This document shows, in pieces, positions 33,491 through 41,700 of a DNA stretch of 43,372 nucleotides. The number at the start of each line of letters is the position of its first letter. Position 1 is the stretch's first letter. This DNA is from an uncultured Clostridia bacterium (GTDB lineage Bacteria; Bacillota; Clostridia; Christensenellales; Borkfalkiaceae), in assembly GCA_937912025.1 (NCBI GenBank), contig CALDOZ010000028.1, positions 1-43,372 of the forward strand, read 5' to 3'. A program made the position numbers and the translations under genes. The notes under the pieces were generated by a model. It was not told the origin of the DNA, ran no database searches, and saw nothing but the letters and a program-made list of their open reading frames with translations.

Positions 33491-33605
33491 GTTAAAATTC
33501 ACACTAGTGTAGAATTCCGTCTTCGTTGCTTAGCAAAATCTAACTATCGGCTGGGCATATACGGGTTAAAATTCTCCTAGGAGGAATAACGGAGGTATAT
33601 TTATT
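33491..33605 (+). promoter_or_regulatory. Structured rpsB mRNA leader (candidate S2 autoregulatory element)
   Basis: The leader has the palindrome ACACTAGTGT flanked by ATTC/GAAT, then ATTC-TCCTAGGA-GGAAT (33571-33587), and a repeated 10-mer GTTAAAATTC at 33491 and 33565. TCCGT near 33515 can pair with ACGGA of the ribosome site at 33589-33595. Such structure before an r-protein gene suggests feedback control; the class is not identified. Confidence 0.4.
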
Positions 33606-34364
33606 ATGGCAGTTTGTTCAATGAAACAGTTGCTCGAAGCAGGCGTTCATTTTGGTCACCAAACTTCAAGATGGAATCCAAAAATGAAAAAGTACATTTA
33701 CGGTGCGCGTAACAACATTCATATCGTTGACCTTCAACTTACCGTTGAAGAAATTGAAAAAGCGTACAAGTTTGTTGTTGAAACCGTTAAAGCAGGTAAG
33801 TCAGTTCTTTTCGTAGGAACTAAAAAACAAGCCCAAGAAGCTATTCAACAAGAAGCAGAAAGATGCGGAATGTTTTATATGAATTCAAGATGGCTTGGCG
33901 GTACGCTTACTAACAACAAAACCATTAAAACGAGAATTGATAGACTCAATAAACTCGACAATATGGAAAAATCAGGCGAATTTGACCTTCTTCCTAAGAA
34001 AGAAGTAATCGCGCTTAAAAATGAAAGAGAAAAATTACAAACCGTTCTTGGCGGTATTAGAAACATGGCAGGTCTTCCAGGCGTTATGTTCGTAGTTGAT
34101 CCACACTGTGAAGAAATTGCCGTTAAGGAAGCAAAAAAACTTGGTATTCCTGTAATTGCTATTACTGATACTAACTGCGACCCAACTCCTATCGATTTCG
34201 TTATCCCTGGTAACGACGATGCTATTAGAGCCGTTAAACTTATCGCTTCTATTATTGCTGACGCTGTTATCGAAGCAAACCAAGGTGAAGACGCTGTTAA
34301 GCGTGAAGTTGAAGACGAAGTTGTTACTATGGACGTTATCGCTAACGACAATACGGTTGAATAA
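33606..34364 (+). CDS. rpsB: 30S ribosomal protein S2
   Basis: A 252-residue small-subunit protein that joins late in 30S assembly at the platform-body boundary. Family signatures: LLEAGVHFGHQTSRWNPKM near the N-terminus and VDPHCEEIAVKEAKKLGIPVIAITDTNCDP with IPGNDDAIRA downstream. The acidic C-terminal tail is usual. GGAGG lies 10 nt before the ATG. Followed by tsf after 17 bp in the same operon, the order conserved in bacteria. Confidence 0.98.
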   Translation: MAVCSMKQLLEAGVHFGHQTSRWNPKMKKYIYGARNNIHIVDLQLTVEEIEKAYKFVVETVKAGKSVLFVGTKKQAQEAIQQEAERCGMFYMNSRWLGGTLTNNKTIKTRIDRLNKLDNMEKSGEFDLLPKKEVIALKNEREKLQTVLGGIRNMAGLPGVMFVVDPHCEEIAVKEAKKLGIPVIAITDTNCDPTPIDFVIPGNDDAIRAVKLIASIIADAVIEANQGEDAVKREVEDEVVTMDVIANDNTVE

Positions 34365-34381
34365 TTTTTAAGGAGATAATT

Positions 34382-35041
34382 ATGAATTTTACTGCAAGTG
34401 ACGTAAAAGCGCTTCGTGATAGAACGGGCGCAGGTATGATGGATTGTAAAAAAGCCCTTATGGAAAACGACGGTAATATTGATAAAGCCGTTGACTATTT
34501 AAGAGAAAAAGGTATTGCAAAAGCCGCTAAAAAAGCAGGCAGAATTGCCGCTGAAGGTTTAGTTGACAGTTATATTCATATGGGCGGAAAAGTTGGCGTT
34601 TTAGTAGAAGTTAACTGTGAAACTGACTTCGTTGCACGTGGTAACCAATTTAAAGATTTAGTACACGACATTGCTCTTCACATTGCCGCTGCTAACCCTA
34701 CTTACCTTGCGAAAGAAGACGTTCCAGCTGACGTAATTGAAAAAGAAAAAGCAATTCTTCGCGCTCAAGCAATTGAAGAAGGCAAGCCTGAAAAAATTAT
34801 CGAAAGAATGGTTGAAGGCAGAATTAAAACTTTCTATGACGAAAACTGCTTACTTTGCCAAAAATTCGTTAAAGACCCTTCTAAAACTATTGAACAACTC
34901 GTTGTTGAAGCAACTGCTACTATCGGTGAAAAAATTGCCGTTAGAAGATTTGTTCGTTACGAAATGGGTGAAGGTTTAGAAAAGAAAAACGAAAACTTTG
35001 CAGACGAAATTGCTGCTCAAGTTTCGGCAATGAAAAAATAA
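34382..35041 (+). CDS. tsf: Elongation factor Ts
   Basis: A 219-residue nucleotide-exchange factor for EF-Tu. The N-terminal UBA domain has LRDRTGAGMMDCKKAL (11-26) and the core has VNCETDFVARGNQF, including the TDF motif that contacts EF-Tu. It is shorter than E. coli or Bacillus EF-Ts (about 280-290), with a reduced second half, as in other compact bacterial versions. AAGGAG precedes the ATG. A terminator follows at 35045. Confidence 0.97.
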   Translation: MNFTASDVKALRDRTGAGMMDCKKALMENDGNIDKAVDYLREKGIAKAAKKAGRIAAEGLVDSYIHMGGKVGVLVEVNCETDFVARGNQFKDLVHDIALHIAAANPTYLAKEDVPADVIEKEKAILRAQAIEEGKPEKIIERMVEGRIKTFYDENCLLCQKFVKDPSKTIEQLVVEATATIGEKIAVRRFVRYEMGEGLEKKNENFADEIAAQVSAMKK

Positions 35042-35044
35042 TTT

Positions 35045-35074
35045 AAAAAGGAACGTTTTTCGTTCCTTTTTTTT
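35045..35074 (+). terminator. Intrinsic terminator after tsf
   Basis: AAAAAGGAACG (35045-35055) pairs with CGTTCCTTTTT (35061-35071) around a T5 loop, with a T tail to 35074. pyrH therefore needs read-through or its own promoter. Confidence 0.85.
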
Positions 35075-35119
35075 GAACTTAACACACAATTATATTTAAA
35101 TAAATAAAAGGGGAAACGT

Positions 35120-35824
35120 ATGAACACTAAATATAAAAGAGTTATAATCAAAATTAGTGGCGAAGCATTAGCCGGCGACGGTAAAATGGGCTTTGATTGG
35201 AATACCGTAAACGAAGTTGTAGACCAAATAGTTGCTATTCACGAACTTGGTTGTGAAGTAGCGATAGTTGTTGGTGGCGGTAACTTCTGGCGTGGTCGTC
35301 AGGGCGTTGAAATGGAACGTACTACCGCGGACCATATGGGTATGCTTGCAACGGTAATTAACGCGCTTGCTCTTCAAGACGCCATTGAGCGTCGCGGAGT
35401 TGCTACTCGCGTTCAAACTGCGCTTACCATAACGCGTGTTGCCGAGCCTTATATATTAAGGAAAGCGCTTGACCATCTTGAAAAGGGTAGAGTAGTTATT
35501 TTTGCTTGCGGAACAGGTAACCCGTTCTTCTCTACCGATACTGCCGTTGCTCTTCGCGCTGCCGAAATCAACGCTGAAGTAATTTTACTTGCTAAAAACG
35601 TTGACGGCATATACGATAGCGACCCTAAAACAAATAAAAATGCTAAAAAGTACGACGAAATTAAATACATTGACTTTATTTCTCAAGAATTAAAAGCGAT
35701 GGATACCGCCGCCGTAGCCATTTGTATGGAAAATAAAACTCCTATCCTTTGCTTCGGCTTAAACGAAAAAGACTCTATCATTAGAGTGGTAAAGGGTGAA
35801 GAGTTAGGGACTTGGATTCGCTAA
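35120..35824 (+). CDS. pyrH: Uridylate kinase
   Basis: A 234-residue amino-acid-kinase-fold hexamer that phosphorylates UMP to UDP. Motifs: IKISGEAL near the N-terminus (10-17), VVGGGNFWRGRQG (51-63), ADHMGMLATVINALALQD (70-87), and FFSTDTAVALRAAEI (about 139-153). It usually sits in rpsB-tsf-pyrH-frr; here frr does not follow: a repeat element and an MFS gene do. AAGGGG precedes the ATG. Confidence 0.97.
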   Translation: MNTKYKRVIIKISGEALAGDGKMGFDWNTVNEVVDQIVAIHELGCEVAIVVGGGNFWRGRQGVEMERTTADHMGMLATVINALALQDAIERRGVATRVQTALTITRVAEPYILRKALDHLEKGRVVIFACGTGNPFFSTDTAVALRAAEINAEVILLAKNVDGIYDSDPKTNKNAKKYDEIKYIDFISQELKAMDTAAVAICMENKTPILCFGLNEKDSIIRVVKGEELGTWIR

Positions 35825-35951
35825 TTTTAAAGGCATATTTACTTCGTTATACGCTTAATTATTGCGTTTTGGCTTGCTCGTGTACGACAAGTACATCTCC
35901 CGTCGCCAAATACTCTAATTAAACGCCTAACTCGCAACTATGCCTTTAAAA
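35825..35951. repeat. Dispersed intergenic repeat, complete copy A with 13-bp perfect inverted ends
   Basis: Ends TTTTAAAGGCATA (35825-35837) and TATGCCTTTAAAA (35939-35951) are perfect inverted repeats. Inner arms CGCTTAATTA/TAATTAAACG (35852, 35916) and TTTGGC/GCCAAA (35868, 35905) nest inside, so the whole 127 bp can fold into one long hairpin. No open frame. The right end and flank are shared with the copy at the left window edge. Confidence 0.75.
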
Positions 35952-35978
35952 ACGCACTATATTAAACTAATCAATCTT

Positions 35979-36005
35979 AAAGCGTGAAAAAAATTTCACG
36001 CTTTT
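35979..36005 (+). terminator. Intrinsic terminator behind pyrH and the repeat
   Basis: AAAGCGTGAAA (35979-35989) pairs perfectly with TTTCACGCTTT (35994-36004); the repeat lies between the pyrH stop and this hairpin. Confidence 0.7.
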
Positions 36006-36112
36006 ACTTTTAAATTAATTCCACGAAAAAAGTTAATAAAATTTTAAAAGTGGTTGCTTTTTATTTTTTATAGTAATATACTTAAATAAACATAAATTAG
36101 GTAGTGGTTATT

Positions 36113-37384
36113 ATGAAAAAAGATGACGTTATTTTAGTAGACGACGGGTATAAAGTTACTCGAATAATGTACTTATTAGAAGCGGCTTTTGAATATTTTA
36201 TCTCCCTTTCTTTTGGCGGAGCGTATTTATCAAGAATAACGGCGTATTTAGGTATTTCAGACTCAGTAACCGCAACGCTGACGTCCGTAGTTGCGCTTAC
36301 GCATTTATTTATGTTTGGCTCGCTACTATTAGCGCATTTTAACCCCGTTAAGCGCTGGGTTGTTGGCGCTCATATATTAAGCCACACTTTTGCAATCTTT
36401 ATATATTTCATTCCCGTACTCAATTTAAGTTTAACTTTAAAAACGATACTTTTATTCGTTTTGCTTGGCGCAACGTACGCGATACATTACGTTGTAAACG
36501 CGCCTAAAATTAGTTGGTTAATGTCGGCGGTAAACGATAGTAAGCGAGGAGAGTATACCGCAATAAAAGAAATTATCTCTCTTTTAGGCGGAACTTTATT
36601 CGTGTATTTGCTTGGGTATTGCCTTGATATAGCAAACAAAAAAACGGCGTTTATAGTTGTAGGAATTATTTTAATAATCGTTTGTATTTTACATACGTTA
36701 ACTTTAATTTTTTCTAAGGAAAAGCCCCTAGAATTTAAAGAAAAAGTGAACCTAAAAGAAAACATAAAAAGCCTATTTACCAATAAAGAATTTCTTAAAG
36801 TAGTAGTTATTTTATGCGTTTGGTATTTAATAAATCACGGCGTAGTTAATTTTACAGGAACGTATCAAGTTAACGAACTTAAATTTACTGCAACGTACAC
36901 GTCTATAATATCAATAATAGCAATGTTAGCGCGCGCCGTACTTTCTAAACAATTTGGTAAGTTTGGCGATAAGCACACGTTTATGAAACTTATAATTTTA
37001 AGTTTTTGTATAGAAACCGTAGCCTTTTTATGTTTAGCGTTTACTATTCCGTCAAACGGGAAAGTAATGTATATGGTATATTCTATTCTTCATTCAGTAG
37101 GTATGGCGGGTATTTCAATGTCGCTTATTAACTTAACTTACGAAGTTGTTTCAAGAAGCCAAAGAACAAGCGCGTACGCAGTTGCAAACGCCTTAGCAGG
37201 TATTTCAGGCTTTGTTGTTACGTTAATATTAAACCCAATTTTCGACCATATACAAGCTAGCGGAAATAGAGTTTTTGGTATATCTTTATACGCTCAACAG
37301 TTTTTTGCAATTATTGCCGTCGTATGTTTATTAGTAGTTATAATTTGGTTGAGTTTAAAACAAAAAAGAAAATCTCAAAAATAA
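36113..37384 (+). CDS. MFS-family membrane transporter
   Basis: A 423-residue carrier with about twelve hydrophobic helices, in two halves separated by a charged loop near 195-215 (FSKEKPLEFKEKVNLKENIKSLF). Substrate is unknown; no family-specific motif is clear. The start is the ATG at 36113 with AGG/TGG upstream; an in-frame GTG 9 nt earlier is less well placed. It sits where frr usually follows pyrH. It ends at a shared terminator with the convergent aminotransferase gene. Confidence 0.85.
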   Translation: MKKDDVILVDDGYKVTRIMYLLEAAFEYFISLSFGGAYLSRITAYLGISDSVTATLTSVVALTHLFMFGSLLLAHFNPVKRWVVGAHILSHTFAIFIYFIPVLNLSLTLKTILLFVLLGATYAIHYVVNAPKISWLMSAVNDSKRGEYTAIKEIISLLGGTLFVYLLGYCLDIANKKTAFIVVGIILIIVCILHTLTLIFSKEKPLEFKEKVNLKENIKSLFTNKEFLKVVVILCVWYLINHGVVNFTGTYQVNELKFTATYTSIISIIAMLARAVLSKQFGKFGDKHTFMKLIILSFCIETVAFLCLAFTIPSNGKVMYMVYSILHSVGMAGISMSLINLTYEVVSRSQRTSAYAVANALAGISGFVVTLILNPIFDHIQASGNRVFGISLYAQQFFAIIAVVCLLVVIIWLSLKQKRKSQK

Positions 37385-37410
37385 CTTTAAATTTAAACGT
37401 AAAACAAAAT

Positions 37411-37448
37411 AAAAAATTGTGTTACCTACAAGGCAACACAATTTTTTT
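37411..37448. terminator. Bidirectional terminator between MFS gene and aminotransferase
   Basis: AAAAAATTGTGTT pairs with AACACAATTTTTT, extended by CC/GG; A- and T-runs on both sides serve both convergent genes. Confidence 0.85.
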
Positions 37449-37455
37449 ATCTAAA

Positions 37456-38643
37456 TTATTTAAAATAATGATTTGCAAGTTTTTCAAACGCTTTTTGAGA
37501 ATTTTTAACCGTTTCTTTTGATACGCACGTTGCAAGTCTAACGTAACCGTTAACGCCGAATGTGTCAGACGGAACTAATAATAATCCTAAAGTTTTTGCG
37601 TATTCGCTAAACTCTTTAGCGCTTGGAATTGGCGATTTCATAAACAAATAAAACGCGCCTTTAGGGTTAACGCATTCAAACCCAAGATTTTTAAGCATAG
37701 ATATAAGTTCGTCGCGATTGTCTTTATATATAGACGGGTCAGACGTAGCGCTTGCATATTTTGCTATAACTTTTTGGAAAAGTGACGGAGCGCAAACGTA
37801 ACCAAGGCTTCTACCAGCGCCACAAACTGCAAAGTACAAGTCTTTAGCGTTTTCACAATTAGGCGATATTGCAATGTAGCCAATTCTTTCACCAGGAAGC
37901 GACAACGCCTTAGAGTACGAATAACAAATAATTGTATTGTCATAGTAGCACGGAAGGTACGGACACTCAGCGCCGTCAAATAAAATTTCGCGGTATGGCT
38001 CGTCGGCAATTAAATAAATAGGGTGGCCGTATTCTTTTTGCTTACTTGATAAAAATTCGGCAAGTTTTTGGATAGTTTGCTTAGAGTAAACAGTTCCAGA
38101 CGGATTGTTAGGACTGTTTATAATTACCGCTTGCGTGTTAGCGCAAATTATTTTGTCAAGCATTTCAAAGTTGGTTTCAAAATTAACTTCGTCCGCTGGT
38201 ACTGCTTTTAGCGTAGCGCCCGCGTTTTCAACGAAAACTTTATATTCAGGGAAGTACGGAGCAAATGCAATAACTTCTTCATTAGGCGAAGATATTATTG
38301 ACTTTAATACTATCGTAAGCGCCGCCGCCGCGCCACACGTCATATAAATTAAGTTTTCGTCAAGACTAAAACCGTAACGTTTTTTATTATAGTCGCAAAT
38401 TGCTACGCGCGTTGCAAGGTCGCCTTGAGCGGACGTATAACCGTGAGTTTGTACAGCGTTAGTTTTTACTAAATCGCAAATGTAATCGTTAACTTCATTA
38501 GGGCAAGGTACGCTTGGGTTACCGAGAGTATAGTCGAATACGTTTTCGCTACCAATTTTTTGAGCCAAAGTTTTTCCATACTCGAAAAGGTCGCGTATTG
38601 CCGAGCGGTTTGAACCAAGTTCGTACATTTTTTTATTGAGCAT
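37456..38643 (-). CDS. PLP-dependent class I/II aminotransferase (aspartate-aminotransferase fold)
   Basis: A 395-residue fold-type I aminotransferase. YTLGNPSVP (38-46), GYTSAQGDLATR (68-79), NSPNNPSGTVY (176-186), ADEPYRE and SYSKALSLPGERIGY with the Schiff-base Lys245 are all present, as is a late GxxRLA-like VRLATC. The amino donor is not fixed; aspartate, alanine or aromatic use is possible. The start is the ATG at 38643 behind AAGGAG; a longer upstream frame has no ribosome site. Confidence 0.88.
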   Translation of the reverse strand: MLNKKMYELGSNRSAIRDLFEYGKTLAQKIGSENVFDYTLGNPSVPCPNEVNDYICDLVKTNAVQTHGYTSAQGDLATRVAICDYNKKRYGFSLDENLIYMTCGAAAALTIVLKSIISSPNEEVIAFAPYFPEYKVFVENAGATLKAVPADEVNFETNFEMLDKIICANTQAVIINSPNNPSGTVYSKQTIQKLAEFLSSKQKEYGHPIYLIADEPYREILFDGAECPYLPCYYDNTIICYSYSKALSLPGERIGYIAISPNCENAKDLYFAVCGAGRSLGYVCAPSLFQKVIAKYASATSDPSIYKDNRDELISMLKNLGFECVNPKGAFYLFMKSPIPSAKEFSEYAKTLGLLLVPSDTFGVNGYVRLATCVSKETVKNSQKAFEKLANHYFK

Positions 38644-38770
38644 AATAAACTCCTTAGTTGTATTTATTGTAAAATATCTTATCACAACGCGTTAATTTTG
38701 TCAATTTCAAAGAAAATTACCGTATTAAATTTACTTTTTTAAATTAAGCGGTTAGTTTAACGTAAAAATT

Positions 38771-41700
38771 TTACCAAGTAACTACGTTATTGTTTTGATC
38801 GTAATACCAGTAATTACCTTCGGTTGTAGGCGATGTTTCACTATACCAATATACTGGGCGCGCTGAGAAATTCCAATTGGTATTCCAACCGCTTGGCTGA
38901 CTTGTTGCTTCACAGTATATTGTAAGCGAGTCGCAATCAGTAAATGCGTAAATATCAATACTTGTAACGCTATTTGGTATTATTATTGAAGTAAGCGCGT
39001 AGCAGTCGCCAAATGCAGAATTGCCGATAGTAGTTACGTTTTTACCCATTGTAACCGACGTAAGCGAAGTACAATCTTGGAATGCGTACTTGCCTATACT
39101 TATTACGCTATTTGGAATTTCTACGTTAGTTAATAAGTCGCATTGATAGAATGCATGGTCACCAATGCTCGTTACGTTTTTACCCATTGTAACCGACGTT
39201 AGTAAATCGCATTGATAGAACGCGCTATTACCAATACTTGTTACGTTATCTCCAATTATAACTGAAGTAATAGAACGTTCGCTAAATGCATTGTTGCCAA
39301 TACTCGTTACCTTGTAACTTGTGTTTTCATACGTTATTGTTGAAGGAATGGTAACAACTTGTAAATTAGTAGGCTGTTTTGCAACCGTAGCAACCCCGTC
39401 TTTTATTCCAAATCTCATTCCGTTTATAACTGTATAAATATACTCGTCATCTGCAACGTCGTTATTATTGCAATTCCATACGATAGGGCAGTCAGAATAA
39501 TTCCAAGTATTAGACCAATTAAGTTGCTTACTACCAACTTCACAGTATATGGTAAGCGAGTCGCAATATCCAAATACTTCTCCGTCAATAGTCGTTACGT
39601 TGTTGTTTATTTTAACCGACGTAAGTGAAGTGCAGTCATAGAACGCTCTAAACCCAATACTCTTAACGTTATTTCCAATTGTAACCGACGCAAGTGAAGT
39701 ACATCCGTCAAAGGCTTGACCGCTTATGCTAGTTACGTTATAACTAACGTTTTTATAAGTTACAGTTGACGGAATATTCGCTACCGTTATATCTATTGGT
39801 TGACCTACTACGGAGGCTTCTTCGCCTTTTAAACTATAATTTATTCCGTTTATTGACGTGTAAATACAATCGTCGCTTGCAATTTCATTATTGTTGCAAT
39901 CCCATACGACCGGTCTACTTGGATAATTCCAATCTTCGCCCCAGCCACTTGGCGCGCTTTCTGCTTCGCAGTATATTGTAAGTGAAGTGCAATAGTAAAA
40001 AGCAAAATTGCCAATACTTGTAACGGAATTTGGTATTGTAATGGAGGTGAGTTTTTTACAGTTGTTAAATGCGTAAGTTCCTATACTTGAAAGACCGTCT
40101 TCTATATCAATATACGAAAGAGAAGTACATTTTTCAAAGGCGTAATCTCCAATACTTGCAACGCCGTTTTTTATTGTTAAACTTGTAAGCGTAGCGCAGT
40201 TAGAGAATGCGTTATTACTTATGCTTTCACCACTTGTTATTACTACTGTTTTAAGGTGATTCTTGGAAATAGAACTAATAGCATTAGTTGGAATGCTTGC
40301 ATTTTGTATAGGGCAGTTAGTAAATGCCCCACTACCAATGCTCGTTACACCATTTCCAACGGCTATACTTGAAAGAGAAGTGCAATTATAAAATGCATCT
40401 GCACCAATACTCGATATGCCATTTCCAACGGTTACGCTTGTAAGTGAAGAGCAAAGTGAAAATGCGCTACTACCAATACTTGATACGCTGTCAGGTATTT
40501 CTATACTTGTAAGTGAAGGGCAATGCCAAAATGCATTATTACCAATACTTGCAACGCCGTTTTTAATATTCACACTTGTAAGTAAAGAACAACTAGAAAA
40601 TGCGCTATTACCTATACTTGCAACGCTACTAGGTATTATTATGCTTGTAAGCGAAGGACAGTTAGAGAAAGCGTATTCGCCAATACTTGTTACAGTATTT
40701 GGTATGTCTACACTTGTAAGTGAAGAGCAATTACGGAATGCTTGCGCTCCTATTGTAGCAACGCTACTCGTAAGGGTAACCGTTTTTATATACGGGTTAT
40801 TACTAAATAGGTTAGTTATGCTATCCGTGTTAGTTATAATAAGGTTAGATACGTTTTGTTGACCTAAAAATATCATTGACGTATAAGGCGCTGATAACGT
40901 TTCTAATTCACAATAAATAAACGCCTCTGGATCAATATTAGTAGAGCCTTGAACGATAACTTCTTTAAGCGACGTACAGTTTGCAAAAGCGTAAGTTTCA
41001 ACGTTATTAACGCCACTATGAATAACTACTTTACTTAACGTAGCGTTATCTCTTAAAGCGGAATTATTTATTGAATAAACGTTACTCGGTATTACTATTT
41101 CCGCGCTACTGCCTAGGTAGTTTACAAGAGTAATTTCAGTATGGTTTAAAGTAACGAATCCATTTTCGTCCGTTACAAGTTTGCTCGTTTGATAAAGTGG
41201 ATCTCTATTAGATATTACAATAGCGTGAGAAACTAAACGCCCATATAACGAAGAATCGCTTGGGGACATATTTAAACTTGAATTATTTATAACTTCTACA
41301 ATTTTAGCGCAACCGTCAAACGCTGATTGGGCTATTGAAGTAACACTGCTACCTATGGTAACCGACATAAGCGAATAACAGTCAACGAACGTGCCTCGCG
41401 GTATTTCATTAACTAAGTTAGGTATATTTATTGATAAAAGAGAACTACAATAGTTAAAACAACCGCTATAAATAGTAGTTAAAGTGTTTGGAAGTGTAAC
41501 TTCAGTTAGTTTACTGCAATGCTCAAATGCATTTTCTCCAAGTGTTGTAACGCCGTTTGGAATAATTATTGAAGTAAGGTTTTTACAGTCTTTAAATTGA
41601 TAATCTGCAATTTCAGTAACGTTTTGACTAAGTGTAACGCTTGACAGTTCGTCACAGTATTCAAAAGCGTTTTTGCCAATAGTGGTAACGCTGTCAGGTA

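Noticed and set aside
33875..34351. 158-codon minus-strand frame opposite rpsB
   Set aside because: Antisense shadow of a highly conserved ribosomal protein gene; low-complexity Ser/Ile-rich translation.
38644..38685. Longer N-terminus for the aminotransferase
   Set aside because: AAGGAG lies just upstream of the ATG at 38643, and the family N-terminus aligns there.
40416..40862. 148-codon plus-strand frame within the LRR gene
   Set aside because: Its repeated peptide is the antisense reading of the 69-bp LRR units, with no ribosome binding site.
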